Below the pieces are notes generated by a model. That model did not search any database. It saw only the letters and a list, made by a program, of their open reading frames with translations, and was not told the origin of the DNA. This document shows positions 15,825 to 25,502 of a DNA stretch of 64,000 nucleotides, in pieces. Each line of letters opens with the position of its first letter. Position 1 is the first letter of the stretch. The stretch covers positions 9,238,001 through 9,302,000 of the forward strand of contig NZ_CP107869.1 in assembly GCF_036013645.1 (NCBI RefSeq), in the 5' to 3' direction. Source of the DNA: Streptomyces sp. NBC_00490. GTDB taxonomy: Bacteria; Actinomycetota; Actinomycetes; Streptomycetales; Streptomycetaceae. Made by a program: the position numbers and the translations under genes.

Positions 15825-16784
15825 TCAGGCGCGCAGCCCGACCTCCTTGCGCCACTTGGCGATCTGCTTGTCCGGCTCCCCGGTGTAGGACCAGGGAGTG
15901 CGGGTGGCCCGCCGCCCCAGCATCCGGAACAGCGGTCCCGCGACCTCCGTGAGGCCCGCGTGACAGGCCGCGTGCGTCAGGTAGTTGAGGTCACGCAGCT
16001 CGGCGGGGGCGACCGGGGCCTCGGGCCGGCCGGCGATCCAGCGCTGCCAGGTGCGGCGTACGTCGCTGACGGCACCGTCGTTGCTCCAGTGCTGGGCGAG
16101 CGCCACCGCGGACTGCCGGCCCTTGGCCGCGTCCAGCGCGAACCGGTACTCCTCGACCCGGGCGTACTGCACCAGCACCGGCAGCGCGCAGCCCGGCGGT
16201 GCCACTCCGGCCGCGTCGCGGGCGAAGTCGTACATCAGGCCGTGGGTGCCGTGCCAGCGGGCCGAGTAGTAGTGCAGCACCTGGAGGTGCCCCTCCACGC
16301 TGTAGGGGTCGCGCTGGTGCAACTCGTCCCACCAGCGCGCCAGTTCCTGCCTCCGGACGCCCGCCGGGTACAGCCGTGCCACGGAGATCAGGGAGATCCA
16401 CGGGGTGGGGTCCTCCGGGTACGCGTCGGCGGCCTGGAGGCTCGCCATCACCGCGGTGTCGACGCGGTGCTGGTCGATCGGCACGCCGCGCCCCGCGGCG
16501 ATCGCCAGGTTGAAGGCCCGGGCCGTCTCGGTCGCCGCCCGCAGCACCAGCGCGTCGGCGCTGTGCGGTTCGGCGGCCAGCCATGACTCCGCCGTCGAAC
16601 TGCCCGCGCAGGCCTGGGCGAGCAGCCGGACCCGGTGGCCGCGGACCGGCCAGTCGGGTCCGGTCGCCCGTAGCAGTTCCCTCAGACCCTGCCAGCGTCC
16701 GATGACGATGTCCTGGCGGGCAGTGGTGAGGGGTACGTCCCCGCAGTCGGGGTCGAAGTCGGGAGCGAAGCGATCCCGCGTCAT
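15825..16784 (-). CDS. Helical repeat-like protein of unknown function
   Basis: This 319-residue protein is soluble and mostly helical, with tetratricopeptide-like spacing of alanine and leucine (for example SADALVLRAATETARAFNLAIAA and PTPWISLISVARLYPAG) and a WHGTHGLMYDFARDAAG segment. I do not recognise a named domain. ATG 16784 has GAGGG eight bases upstream. It starts 11 bases after the stop of the APC permease, so the two are probably one operon and it may assist or process the permease substrate. Confidence 0.7.
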   Translation of the reverse strand: MTRDRFAPDFDPDCGDVPLTTARQDIVIGRWQGLRELLRATGPDWPVRGHRVRLLAQACAGSSTAESWLAAEPHSADALVLRAATETARAFNLAIAAGRGVPIDQHRVDTAVMASLQAADAYPEDPTPWISLISVARLYPAGVRRQELARWWDELHQRDPYSVEGHLQVLHYYSARWHGTHGLMYDFARDAAGVAPPGCALPVLVQYARVEEYRFALDAAKGRQSAVALAQHWSNDGAVSDVRRTWQRWIAGRPEAPVAPAELRDLNYLTHAACHAGLTEVAGPLFRMLGRRATRTPWSYTGEPDKQIAKWRKEVGLRA

Positions 16785-16795
16785 CGCCACATCCC

Positions 16796-18268
16796 TCAGA
16801 AGTCGGTGGAGAGACCCTCGTGGGCACGGGACTGCGCGGGCACGGCGCCGGCGGGGACATAGTCCGCCTCGATGGTGTGGGTGGCGTCGAGTGTGGCGGG
16901 CCGGTAGTAGTCGCTGCCCTTCCTCCAGTACCAGAGCATCGGGACCAGCCCGGCGGCGAGTCCGCCGACGCCGATCGTGACGGCGGCCCGGCTGAGCTCG
17001 CCCAGCGACTCGATGAAGATCCAGAACATGAACAGGGCGCCCAGCAGCGGCCACAGGCCGCCGAAGAAGAAGTTGGCGGCGGACTTCAGCAGCATCTTTC
17101 GATAGGCGACGACGGCCGCGAGGCCCGCCAGACCGTAGTAGACGGCGATCTGCAGACCGATCGCCGAGATCGCGTCGGAGAGGATGTCGCCCACCGAGCC
17201 GAGCGCGTTGGAGGCGATGAACATCACCAGCGCCACGGCGCCGACCACGACGATGGCGACCCAGGGCGTGTTCCACTCGCGGTGCACCCTGCCCAGCGCG
17301 GCCGGCATCGTACGGTCGCGGCCCATCGCGAACAGCGAGCGGGTGACCTGGATCAGCGTGGTCTCCAGCGTGGCGATGGTGGACAGCATCACCGCGACGA
17401 TCAGCAGTTTGCCGCCCCAGCCCGGCCAGATCTCCTCGCCCAGCACCGCGAGCACGTTGGCCTCGTTCTCCCGGACCTGTGCCGAGGACAGCACGACGTT
17501 CACCGCGATGGTGAACACCTCGAACAGCAGGAAGACGATGCCGACCCCGATCAGGCCCGCGAGTCCGGTCGTACGGCGGCTGTTGCGGGTCTCCTCGCTG
17601 AGGTTGCTGGTCACGTCCCAGCCCCAGTAGTAGAACGCGGCGATCAGCGCGCCGGACGCGAAGCCGGCCATGCCGTCGAACTGGCCGAAGCCGAACCAGG
17701 ACCAGTCGAAGGCGCGGGCGTTGTCCGTGTGCAGGAAGGCCAGGATCGCGAACAGGGCCAGTATCACGAGCTCGACGCCGGACATGAGGAGCTGGGCGCG
17801 GACGGTGAGCCGGGCGCCGCCGAGCACGACCAGCAGCATGGCCACGAACCAGGCGGCGCCGACGAGTGTGGACAGCGCGGTGTCGTCGGCGAGGCCCTCG
17901 TCGAACAGGGCGAGCGTCATCGAACCGGCCGGCAGTGAACCGGCGACCATGAAGATGGTCGCCGAGACCACGAGCGCCCAGCCGCTGAGAAAGCCCAGGA
18001 ACGGGTGGAGAGTTCGCCCCACCCATGAGTAACTGGCGCCCGCGTTGACGTCGATGCGGCTGAGATAGCTGAACGCCAGCGCGATGCCCAGCATGGGGAT
18101 CGCGCAATACAGGAGGGCGGCCGGGCTGGCGAGACCCACCGCGCCGACAAGGACGGCGGTGGTGGCGGCGATCGAGTAGGCCGGGGCGCTTCCCGCGACC
18201 GCCATCACCACCGTGTCGAACATGCCGAGGGCGTTGGCCTGCAACCCTCTGCCCCTGCTGTTGCTCAT
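16796..18268 (-). CDS. APC-family amino acid permease
   Basis: This 490-residue protein has 12 predicted membrane helices and the amino acid/polyamine/organocation pattern: NALGMFDTVVMAVAGSAPAYS in helix 1, GASYSWVGRTLHPFLGFLSGW in helices 2-3, and GWDVTSNLSEETRNSRR after helix 6. It would import or exchange an amino acid or amine across the cytoplasmic membrane. The ATG at 18268 begins just before helix 1. A soluble protein of unknown function follows in the same operon. A 15-bp dyad lies about 165 bases upstream of the start. Substrate unknown. Confidence 0.88.
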   Translation of the reverse strand: MSNSRGRGLQANALGMFDTVVMAVAGSAPAYSIAATTAVLVGAVGLASPAALLYCAIPMLGIALAFSYLSRIDVNAGASYSWVGRTLHPFLGFLSGWALVVSATIFMVAGSLPAGSMTLALFDEGLADDTALSTLVGAAWFVAMLLVVLGGARLTVRAQLLMSGVELVILALFAILAFLHTDNARAFDWSWFGFGQFDGMAGFASGALIAAFYYWGWDVTSNLSEETRNSRRTTGLAGLIGVGIVFLLFEVFTIAVNVVLSSAQVRENEANVLAVLGEEIWPGWGGKLLIVAVMLSTIATLETTLIQVTRSLFAMGRDRTMPAALGRVHREWNTPWVAIVVVGAVALVMFIASNALGSVGDILSDAISAIGLQIAVYYGLAGLAAVVAYRKMLLKSAANFFFGGLWPLLGALFMFWIFIESLGELSRAAVTIGVGGLAAGLVPMLWYWRKGSDYYRPATLDATHTIEADYVPAGAVPAQSRAHEGLSTDF

Positions 18269-18592
18269 GCTGAAGCTGCTTTCCGTCGTGCACGACGCGA
18301 GGGCGACCAGGCCTCGACGGCGTAGGGGGGTGGGGGGTGGAACCCGCCGCGGACCGAGGAGGGATGGCCTCGGCCGGCGGCGGCACATGTGGGGGCGGCG
18401 GACACCGTTCAGCGTCGCGTCGGCAGACGGTCACACACCGTGTGTGCGAGTGATGATAGCCCTACCGGATCGCCTTTCAAGATTGACCGGAGGGTAACCT
18501 CCCGCTTCCAACTCCGCCGCAGGTCAGGGGCTTTGACGAGGCTCCGCGACGGAGAACAGCGGTTCGGAAGGGCGGATCGGGAGCGGGTTCCC
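18269..18592. promoter_or_regulatory. Upstream region of the APC permease with an inverted repeat
   Basis: No gene is seen in these 324 bases. CACACAC, one base, GTGTGTG form a perfect 7-bp dyad at 18432-18446, suitable for a GntR-type or similar repressor of the permease operon. A short GGAGG...CCTCC repeat lies near 18490-18500. No convincing promoter hexamers were found. Confidence 0.4.
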
Positions 18593-19996
18593 TCAGTCCC
18601 CGATGCGGTCGATCTGCCGGAGTTTGTTCGTGGCGTCGAGGGCGGCGACCTTGTAGGACTCCGCGAGCGTCGGGTAGTTGAACACCGCGTCGACGAGATA
18701 GTCGACCGTGCCGCCGCAGCCCATCACGGACTGGCCGATGTGGATGAGCTCGGTGGCGCCGGTGCCGAAGCAGTGCACGCCGAGCAGCGTGCGGTCCTCG
18801 GGGGAGACCAGCAGTTTCAGCATCCCGTGCGAGTCGCCGATGATCTGTCCGCGGGCCAGTTCGCGGTAGCGGGAGATGCCGACCTCGAACGGGACACTGT
18901 CCTCGGTGAGTTGATCCTCCGTCCGGCCCACGAAGCTGATCTCCGGGATGGTGTAGATGCCGATCGGCTGGAGGTGGTGCATCCGCCCGACGGTCTCCCC
19001 GCAGGCGTGGTAGGCCGCCGACCGGCCCTGCTCCATCGAGGTCGCGGCCAGCGCCGGGAAGCCGATGACGTCGCCGACGGCGTAGATGTGCGGCACCTCG
19101 GTGCGGTAGTGCTCGTCGACCGTGATCCTGCCCCGGCGGTCCGCCGCCAGCCCCGCCTTGTCGAGATCGAGGTCGTCGGTGAGCCCCTGCCGTCCCGCCG
19201 AGTACATCACCGCGTCGGCGGGGATCTTCTTGCCGCTCTCCAGAATGGTGAGCGTGCCCCGGGGGTGCCGCTCGACCGCGGCCACCGTCTCCCCGAACCG
19301 GAATGTCACGGCGAGGTCCCGCAGGTGGTACTTGAGCGACTCGATCACCTCGACGTCACACATGTCGAGCATCCCGGCCCGTTTCTCGACCACGGTGATC
19401 TTGCTGCCGAGCGCGGCGAACATGGACGCGTACTCCATGCCGATGACTCCCGCGCCGACGATGACCATGGACCGCGGAACGTGTTCCAGGGCGAGGACGT
19501 TGTCCGAATCCAGGATCGTCCGCTCGTCGAACTCGACCGTGTCCGGCCGGGCGGGCCGGGTGCCGGTGGCGATGACGATGTGCTCGGCGCTGATCATCCG
19601 TTCATGGCCGGTCACCTCGCGCAGGGCGACGGTGTGGGCGTCGACGAAACGGCCGGTGCCGGCGTAGAGGGCGACGTGGTTGCGGGAGAGCTGGCTGCGG
19701 ATGACGTCGACCTCCCGGCCGACCACGTGCTGGGTACGGGCGGTCAGGTCGGCGACGGTGATGTCCTCCTTCAGCCGGTAGCTCTGCCCGTACAGATCGC
19801 GCTGGGTGAGACCGGTGAGGTACAGCACCGCCTCGCGCAGCGTCTTGGAGGGAATGGTGCCGGTGTGGATGGAGACCCCGCCGACCATGTCGGGGCGGTC
19901 GATGACGGCCACTCGGCGGCCCAGCTTGGCCGCGGCGATGGCGGCCTTCTGGCCACCCGGTCCTGATCCGATGACAAGCATGTCGAAGTCGGGCAC
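18593..19996 (-). CDS. sthA: Soluble NAD(P)+ transhydrogenase
   Basis: This 467-residue flavoprotein matches the length of E. coli SthA (466). It has the FAD loop [21 protein letters not shown] at the N-terminus, the second dinucleotide loop [14 protein letters not shown] near 178-191 and the dimer interface [18 protein letters not shown] near the C-terminus. The redox disulfide of the dihydrolipoamide dehydrogenase family is lost: HTGTIPSK replaces the CxxxxC motif, which is diagnostic of Si-specific transhydrogenases. It equilibrates NADPH and NAD+ in the cytoplasm. The GTG start has GGAAG just upstream. It diverges from the molybdoenzyme gene across 91 bases. Confidence 0.92.
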   Translation of the reverse strand: MPDFDMLVIGSGPGGQKAAIAAAKLGRRVAVIDRPDMVGGVSIHTGTIPSKTLREAVLYLTGLTQRDLYGQSYRLKEDITVADLTARTQHVVGREVDVIRSQLSRNHVALYAGTGRFVDAHTVALREVTGHERMISAEHIVIATGTRPARPDTVEFDERTILDSDNVLALEHVPRSMVIVGAGVIGMEYASMFAALGSKITVVEKRAGMLDMCDVEVIESLKYHLRDLAVTFRFGETVAAVERHPRGTLTILESGKKIPADAVMYSAGRQGLTDDLDLDKAGLAADRRGRITVDEHYRTEVPHIYAVGDVIGFPALAATSMEQGRSAAYHACGETVGRMHHLQPIGIYTIPEISFVGRTEDQLTEDSVPFEVGISRYRELARGQIIGDSHGMLKLLVSPEDRTLLGVHCFGTGATELIHIGQSVMGCGGTVDYLVDAVFNYPTLAESYKVAALDATNKLRQIDRIGD

Positions 19997-20087
19997 CTTC
20001 CGCAGTCTGGCAGTTCGAGGGCCCGCTTCGTAAGGGTGAACCGGCAAGCAGCGTGCAAGGGTTGGCTCGCGGCGCGACACTGGTGTC

Positions 20088-21218
20088 ATGGGTCATCGAC
20101 TCGGAGACGTGAGCGCACCCGCCCGGCTGGCCGCCCCCGACGAGGGCATCGGCCCGGACGAACTCGCCCTCGCCACCCGCAACCACGGACTGCCCCTGGA
20201 AGCCCTGCGGCACGACCTCACCCCGCCGGGCCTGCACTATGTGCTGACGCACTACGACATCCCCTACGTCCCCGACGCCGCCGCGTGGCAGCTCACTCTC
20301 GGCGGCCTGGTCCGCCGCCCGCTGCGCCTGGACCTGGCCGGACTGCGGGCGTTCCCCCAGGTCACCACCCGGGTGACGTTGGAGTGCGCCGGCAACGGGC
20401 GGGCCCTGCTGACGCCCCGGCCGGTGAGCCAGCCCTGGCTCGTCGAAGCGGTCGGCACCGCCGAGTGGACCGGCGTGCCGCTGCGGCTGCTGCTGGCGGA
20501 GGCCGGCATCGAGCCCGGTGCCGTCGACGTGGTCTTCACCGGCGCCGATCACGGGGTGGAGCGCGGGGTGGAGCAGGACTACCAGCGCTCCCTGTCCGTC
20601 GAGGACGCCACGGGCGGCGAGCCCGAGGTGCTGGTGGCGTACGCGATGAACGGCGCCCCGCTGCCGCCGCAGCACGGGTATCCCCTGCGGCTGGTGGTGC
20701 CCGGCTGGTACGGCATGGCCCACGTGAAGTGGCTGCGCGACGTGAGCGTCGTCGACGAGCCGTTCACCGGGTTCCAGCAGGCCGTCGCCTACCGCCTGCG
20801 GGAACGCCCCGAGGACCCGGGCGAACCCGTCACCCGTATTGCGCCACGCGCCCTGCTGGTGCCGCCAGGCTTCCCGGACTTCATGTCACGGACCCGGGTG
20901 GTGCGGCCGGGCGAGGTCCCGCTGGAGGGACGCGCCTGGTCCGGGCGGGCCCCGGTGACCCGGGTCGAGGTGAGCACGGACGCCGGACGCACCTGGCACG
21001 AGACCGAACTGGAGCCGGACGCCGGGCACCGCTGGGCATGGCGCCGCTGGCGCCTCACCTGGACGGCGACGCCCGGCCAGCACCTGCTGGGCGCCCGGGC
21101 CACCGACGCCGAGGGGCACACCCAGCCGCTGGACCAGTCCTGGAACCGGGGTGGGTTCGCCAGCAACCTGGTCCAGCGGGTTCCGGTGCTTTGCCTGGAC
21201 GAGGACGCACCGGTCTGA
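20088..21218 (+). CDS. Sulfite oxidase-like molybdopterin oxidoreductase
   Basis: This 376-residue protein belongs to the sulfite oxidase family. The molybdenum-ligating Cys is in TLECAGNGR (Cys100), [12 protein letters not shown] precedes it, and MAHVKWL with cofactor-binding residues lies near 219. The C-terminal 120 residues form the Mo-co dimerisation domain. There is no Tat signal or haem domain, so it is cytoplasmic and must use an external acceptor. Its last 64 codons are the first unit of a three-copy 194-bp tandem repeat, and the stop codon lies at the unit boundary. The C-terminus may therefore have been replaced during the duplication. Substrate could be sulfite or another oxyanion. 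Confidence 0.87.
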   Translation: MGHRLGDVSAPARLAAPDEGIGPDELALATRNHGLPLEALRHDLTPPGLHYVLTHYDIPYVPDAAAWQLTLGGLVRRPLRLDLAGLRAFPQVTTRVTLECAGNGRALLTPRPVSQPWLVEAVGTAEWTGVPLRLLLAEAGIEPGAVDVVFTGADHGVERGVEQDYQRSLSVEDATGGEPEVLVAYAMNGAPLPPQHGYPLRLVVPGWYGMAHVKWLRDVSVVDEPFTGFQQAVAYRLRERPEDPGEPVTRIAPRALLVPPGFPDFMSRTRVVRPGEVPLEGRAWSGRAPVTRVEVSTDAGRTWHETELEPDAGHRWAWRRWRLTWTATPGQHLLGARATDAEGHTQPLDQSWNRGGFASNLVQRVPVLCLDEDAPV

Positions 21219-21606
21219 CGGGCCCGGACGGCAGGTGCCGCTGGCGTCTCGCCTGGACGGCGGCGCCCGGCGAGTGTCTGCTGAGCGTGCGGGCCACCGA
21301 CGCCGAGGGGCACACCCAGCCGCTGGACCAGTCCTGGAACCGGGGTGGGTTCGCCGCCAACCTGGTCCGGCGGGTTCCGGTGCTTTGCCTGGACGAGGAC
21401 GCACCGGTCTGACGGGCCCGGACGGCGGGCGGCGCTGGCGTCTCGCCTGGACGGCGGCGCCCGGCGAGCACCTGCTGAGCGTGCGGGCCACCGACGCCGA
21501 AGGGCGCACCCTGCCGCTGGAGCAGCCCTGGAACCGGGGTGGTTTCGCCGGCAACCTGGTCCAGCGGGTTCCGGTGCTCTGCCTGGATGAGCACGCACCG
21601 GGCTCG
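21025..21606 (+). repeat. Three-copy 194-bp tandem repeat of the sulfite oxidase 3' end
   Basis: Landmarks recur at exactly 194-base intervals: GGACGG at 21061, 21255 and 21449, and TTCCGGTGCT at 21181, 21375 and 21569. Units are about 21025-21218, 21219-21412 and 21413-21606. They differ by scattered substitutions, so they are not an assembly collapse or expansion of identical sequence. Since 194 is not a multiple of three, each copy lies in a different frame (coding frame shifts by two bases per unit), yet each keeps the peptide pattern RATDAEG..LPL, WNRGGFA and RVPVLCLDE. Confidence 0.92.
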
Positions 21607-21633
21607 GGCGGTGGCCCGCCGGACAGGCGCTAG
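21219..21633 (+). pseudogene. Two untranslated copies of the sulfite oxidase C-terminal segment
   Basis: Unit 2 (to TGA 21412) and unit 3 (to TAG 21633) each encode the last part of the dimerisation domain without start codons or ribosome sites. Unit 2 ends DEDAPV, as unit 1 does. Unit 3 ends differently, DEHAPGSGGGPPDRR, which may be the original tail of the gene. The copies keep protein-like substitutions, so they diverged either before duplication (unequal exchange between relatives) or by conversion. Its last four bases overlap the next gene on the other strand. Confidence 0.75.
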
Positions 21634-21836
21634 GGCAGCAGCTTCTCCATGGCGGCCGGTCCCTCGGCTTCCAGCTTGCGCCTGGCCCACTCCAGGTTGC
21701 GCGGGGTGAGGTCCCTGCCTGCGGCGAGCACCAGGTCCTCGGGCGACACCTCGGTGCCGGTGCGGGTGTGGAGCAGGGCGTCCGGGGTGGCGCGGTCCTC
21801 GGACGGACCGGACGCGTCGGGCTGTGACGTCGGCAT
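21630..21836 (-). CDS. Small hypothetical protein
   Basis: This 68-residue protein begins MPTSQPDASGPSEDRATPDAL and ends with a charged helix, EWARRKLEAEGPAAMEKLLP. ATG 21836 has GAGGAG about nine bases upstream; ATG 21860 is a weaker alternative. I do not recognise a family. Two-domain layout (disordered N-terminus, helical C-terminus) is all that can be said. It sits between the molybdoenzyme repeat and the divergent MMPL transporter. Confidence 0.6.
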   Translation of the reverse strand: MPTSQPDASGPSEDRATPDALLHTRTGTEVSPEDLVLAAGRDLTPRNLEWARRKLEAEGPAAMEKLLP

Positions 21837-21977
21837 GATCTCTGCTCCTCGGGTCGTCATCGGGTCCGATATCACCATTCACCCCGGGAGCGCCGTGTGC
21901 ATCCGGAGCGGTCGCACCCGGGATGCCGAGGAGATCACGCGGGCGTGTAATGGGGGGAGCGAACAAAGGTCCAGGAC

Positions 21978-24209
21978 ATGTCACCCACCCGAGGTACCGC
22001 AGGGGACGAGGGGACCGCCGCCGTCGGGGCATTGCGACGGCTGGGCCAGTGGTGTGCCCGGCACTTCGTGATCGTCATCGTGGCCTGGCTGGTCGCGCTG
22101 GTCGCCCTCCAGGCCCTGAACCGGTCCGTCGGCGGGGAGTACGAGGACAACTTCTCCCTGCCCGACGTGCAGTCCCAACAGGGCCTGGACGTCCTGAAGA
22201 AGCACGACCCGGCGGCGGGCGGCTACAGCAGCCAGATCGTCGTGCACGACGGCGACAAGGCCCTCACCTCGCTGGACTCCCAGATGTCGACGACCGTCGG
22301 CGACCTCCAGAAACTCCCGCACGTCCTGGCCGTCCAGAACCCGCTGACCGCCACCGCCTCGCCCGTCGGACCGCTCTCCTCCGACGCGAAGACGGCGTAC
22401 ATCACCGTCCGCTTCGACGTACAGCCCTCCACCCTGGGCGACGAGTACCTGGACGGGGTGGACACCTCGGTGCAGCCGCTGCGGTCGGCCGGCGCCGACG
22501 TCGAGTACGGCGGACCGCTCGGCGAGCTGGCGCGGCCCGCCGCCGACGACCGGGTGAGCGAGTTGATCGGTTTCGCGGTGGCGATCGTCGTCCTGCTCGT
22601 CGGCTTCGGCAGCGTGATCGCCGCGGGTCTGCCGCTGCTGACCGCGTTGATCAGTGTGATCGGCGGGCTCGCCTGCCTCGGACTGCTCGCCGCCGCGTTC
22701 ACCTTCGCGACCGTCTCGCCGACCCTGGCCACGATGATCGGACTGGGCGTCGGCATCGACTACGCCCTGTTCCTGATCACCCGTCATCGCCAGCACCTGA
22801 TGAACGGCGCCGACCCGGTCACCGCGGCGGGCCGGGCCACCGCGACCAGTGGCCGTGCCGTGCTCGTCTCCGGCTGCACGGTCATCGTCGCGCTCGCGGG
22901 CCTGTCCGCCTCCGGTGTCTCCTTCATCAGCAAACTCGGTCTCGCCGCCGCCGTGACGGTCGTCTCCGCCGTGCTCGGCGCGCTCACCCTGGTCCCGGCC
23001 CTGCTCGGGCTGATCGGCACCCGTATCGACCGCTACCGGGTGCGCCGCCCCGTCGCCGAGACCGACGCCGGGGAGGGCGCCGAGCCGCACGGCACCTGGC
23101 ACCGCTACGCGCTCCGCGTGGAACACCACCCGCTGCGCTATCTGGCCGTGGGCGTGGCAGCCGTCGCCGTCCTCGCCATCCCGGTGTTCTCCATCCAGCT
23201 CGGTCACATCGGCGACGGCGCCGACCCCACCTCCTTCACCGACCGGCGCGCCTACGACCTGATGACCGACGCGTTCGGCCCCGGCTCCAACGGCCCGCTC
23301 ACCGTCGTCATCGACCAGACCTCCGTATCGGACGCCGACCGCTCCGCCCTCACCTCACAGGCCCAGAAGACCCTCGACGGTGTCGCCGGCGCGGCCACCG
23401 TCACCCCGCTGACGACCACCAAGGACGGCGACGTCCTGATCGGCACGGTCTACTCGAAGACGTCCCCGCAGAGCGCCGCCACCACGGACCTGACCAACCG
23501 CCTGATCGACGACACCCTGCCCGCCGCGGTGTCCGGCACCGACGCCCAGGGCTACGTCACCGGCACCACCGCGGCCCAGGTCGACTTCCGCGACATCGTC
23601 TCCAGCCGGCTGCCCCTCATCATCGGCGTCGTGGTCGCCCTGGCCTTCCTGATCATCCTCGCGGTCTTCCGCGGTCTGCTCGTCGCGATCAAGGCTGCCG
23701 TCCTCAACGTCCTGTCGATCGCCGCTTCCTACGGGGTCGTCGTCGCCGTCTTCCAGTGGGGCTGGGGCGGTCCCGCGCTGGGGGTCTCCGGCAAGGTGCC
23801 CATCGAGAGCTATGTCCCGATGATGATGTTCGCGATCATCTTCGGACTGAGCATGGACTACGAGATCTTCCTGCTGTCCCGGGTGCACGAGGCCTGGCTG
23901 CGCACCGGGGACGCCAAGGCGTCGGTCGCCCACGCCCTGGAGATCACCGCGAGGGTCATCACCTGCGCGGCACTGATCATGGTGAGCGTCTTCGCGGCGT
24001 TCATCGTCAGCGACAACATCGTGGTCAAGATGCTCGGCCTGGGGCTCGCCGTGAGCGTGCTGATCGACGCGACCATCGTCCGGCTGCTCATGGTTCCGGC
24101 GGTCATGACGCTGCTGGGCCGGCACGCCTGGTGGACCCCGAGGTGGCTGGACCGGATCCTGCCACACATCGACGCCGAAGGGGAGCGTGAACCGGTCAGA
24201 CAGGACTGA
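21978..24209 (+). CDS. MMPL/RND-family membrane transporter
   Basis: This 743-residue protein has the two-fold MMPL layout: a helix at about 32-50, a large extracytoplasmic loop, five helices (about 195-350), a cytoplasmic linker, another loop and five more helices (about 550-720). [13 protein letters not shown] near 258 and [20 protein letters not shown] near 625 are the paired proton-relay helices with conserved Asp-Tyr. Relatives export lipids or drugs, using proton motive force. ATG 21978 follows CCAGGA. Its 3' end overlaps the convergent phosphatase gene by 14 bases. Substrate unknown. Confidence 0.9.
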   Translation: MSPTRGTAGDEGTAAVGALRRLGQWCARHFVIVIVAWLVALVALQALNRSVGGEYEDNFSLPDVQSQQGLDVLKKHDPAAGGYSSQIVVHDGDKALTSLDSQMSTTVGDLQKLPHVLAVQNPLTATASPVGPLSSDAKTAYITVRFDVQPSTLGDEYLDGVDTSVQPLRSAGADVEYGGPLGELARPAADDRVSELIGFAVAIVVLLVGFGSVIAAGLPLLTALISVIGGLACLGLLAAAFTFATVSPTLATMIGLGVGIDYALFLITRHRQHLMNGADPVTAAGRATATSGRAVLVSGCTVIVALAGLSASGVSFISKLGLAAAVTVVSAVLGALTLVPALLGLIGTRIDRYRVRRPVAETDAGEGAEPHGTWHRYALRVEHHPLRYLAVGVAAVAVLAIPVFSIQLGHIGDGADPTSFTDRRAYDLMTDAFGPGSNGPLTVVIDQTSVSDADRSALTSQAQKTLDGVAGAATVTPLTTTKDGDVLIGTVYSKTSPQSAATTDLTNRLIDDTLPAAVSGTDAQGYVTGTTAAQVDFRDIVSSRLPLIIGVVVALAFLIILAVFRGLLVAIKAAVLNVLSIAASYGVVVAVFQWGWGGPALGVSGKVPIESYVPMMMFAIIFGLSMDYEIFLLSRVHEAWLRTGDAKASVAHALEITARVITCAALIMVSVFAAFIVSDNIVVKMLGLGLAVSVLIDATIVRLLMVPAVMTLLGRHAWWTPRWLDRILPHIDAEGEREPVRQD

Positions 24210-25284
24210 GGACGAGCATCGTCACATCGTCCAGGACGGTTCCGCCGTACCCCCTCAGATCGCGCCACACATGCCGCACCATGACCGCGGGATCGTCATC
24301 GGCGAACCCGGTGAGCCGGTCGAGCAGCGGATAGAAGGCACCGTCGGCACCCCTGGCCTCGGAGACACCGTCGGACGCGAGGAAGAGCCGGTCACCGGCG
24401 CGCAACGGCACCGTGACCCCCACCGCCGGGCCGGCCCCGGACAGCCCCAGCCCCAGCGGTACACCCGCCGTCACCTCCAGCTCCGCCACCCGCCCCTCGC
24501 GCAGCAGCAGCGGCGCCGGATGCCCGCACACGACGATGCGCACGGCCCGTGCGTCGGCGGAGAACTCCAGCACCACGGCCGTGGCGAACAGCTCGGCGTG
24601 CGGCACGTCCGCGGAATCCACCACCAGCCTGCGGTCGAGCCGGGCCGCCACCGATTCCGGGTCCGGCTCGTCCAGCACCGCCTCCCGGAACGCGCCCAGC
24701 AGGGAGGCGACCGTCGCGACGGCCGACAGCCCGTGCCCCTGCACATCGCCCATCACCGCACGCACACCGTGCGGGCCTCGCCGTACGTCGAAGAAGTCAC
24801 CGCCGACGAGCGTGCCGCGCTGTGCCGCCCGGTACAGCCCCGCACACCCCACCGGCCCCACCCGCTCCGGCAGCGGCGGCACCACGGCCCGCTGGGCGGC
24901 CTCGGCGACCGCCCGTTCGGTGACCAGCTGGGCGTCGCGCCTGCTCCGTACGTAGGACACCAGCACACTCAGCGCGGCGACGAAGGAGACGGTCAGCAGA
25001 TCGGTGGTGCCGGGGTCGTTGAGCCGGAACGCCGGGACCACCAGCACGGTCCCCACGAGGGTGCCGAGGAGCGCGGTGCCGGCGGGGCCGTAGGACAGTA
25101 CGGCCAGCGGCGGGATGGCCCCCAGCAGGAAGCCGATGTCGAGGGGGTCGGGGCTGGCCAGGGTCACCGCGCACACCCCCGCGAGCAGGGCGGGCGGCAG
25201 CACACGTACCCAGCCGGGCGGCGGTGCGCCGTGCAACCAGCCGCGTCGGTCCCGGTGGTCCCGTGTGACCTGCGCCTTTCCCAC
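24196..25284 (-). CDS. Membrane-anchored PP2C/SpoIIE-type serine phosphatase
   Basis: This 362-residue protein has four hydrophobic segments between about 27 and 110 and a C-terminal SpoIIE domain with GGDFFDV, GDVQGHG, GHPAPLL and SDGVSE, the Asp residues of which bind two metal ions. Such RsbU/RsbP-like phosphatases dephosphorylate anti-anti-sigma factors in partner-switching. The GTG start at 25284 has AGAGG only two or three bases away, so translation may be weak or start differently. It is the first of four such phosphatases in this window and the only one without a PAS, GAF or sensor domain. Confidence 0.87.
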   Translation of the reverse strand: MGKAQVTRDHRDRRGWLHGAPPPGWVRVLPPALLAGVCAVTLASPDPLDIGFLLGAIPPLAVLSYGPAGTALLGTLVGTVLVVPAFRLNDPGTTDLLTVSFVAALSVLVSYVRSRRDAQLVTERAVAEAAQRAVVPPLPERVGPVGCAGLYRAAQRGTLVGGDFFDVRRGPHGVRAVMGDVQGHGLSAVATVASLLGAFREAVLDEPDPESVAARLDRRLVVDSADVPHAELFATAVVLEFSADARAVRIVVCGHPAPLLLREGRVAELEVTAGVPLGLGLSGAGPAVGVTVPLRAGDRLFLASDGVSEARGADGAFYPLLDRLTGFADDDPAVMVRHVWRDLRGYGGTVLDDVTMLVLSPV

Positions 25285-25405
25285 GCCTCTACGGTCCTCC
25301 GACCCGGTGCGCCGCGCACGCCGGGGAAATTCGCTGGACGCCGCCCGCGGGAGCTTCTAACGTGAGCGCGTCACGCCCCGAGACCGACGGAAGGAGGCGA
25401 GTGCC

Positions 25406-25462
25406 GTGCAGTACACCGACATCCCGCGCTCCCTTTCCGTCGCCCCCGGCGTGCGCCTCTGA
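25406..25462 (+). CDS. Micro-ORF, possible leader peptide before the acetyltransferase
   Basis: A GTG with a near-perfect ribosome site (GGAAGGAGG, eight bases upstream) opens an 18-codon frame, MQYTDIPRSLSVAPGVRL, ending 40 bases before the acetyltransferase ATG. The peptide has no run of a single amino acid, so classic attenuation is not obvious. Between its stop and the next gene lies GGGAGCGCTCC. It could be a translated leader, a small protein or a chance frame; the strong ribosome site favours translation. Confidence 0.45.
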   Translation: MQYTDIPRSLSVAPGVRL

Positions 25463-25468
25463 GCTTCC

Positions 25469-25482
25469 CGGGAGCGCTCCAC
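25469..25482. promoter_or_regulatory. CebR-like/LacI-type operator candidate
   Basis: The 14-mer here contains GGGAGCGCTCC and matches 11 of 14 positions of the CebR-box palindrome TGGGAGCGCTCCCA. It lies between the micro-ORF and the acetyltransferase gene. A perfect version occurs at 49029-49042 before a second acetyltransferase gene. Position inside a presumed transcript argues for roadblock or a downstream promoter, or for coincidence. Confidence 0.3.
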
Positions 25483-25502
25483 GCAGCATCCCGGAGGAAT
25501 CC

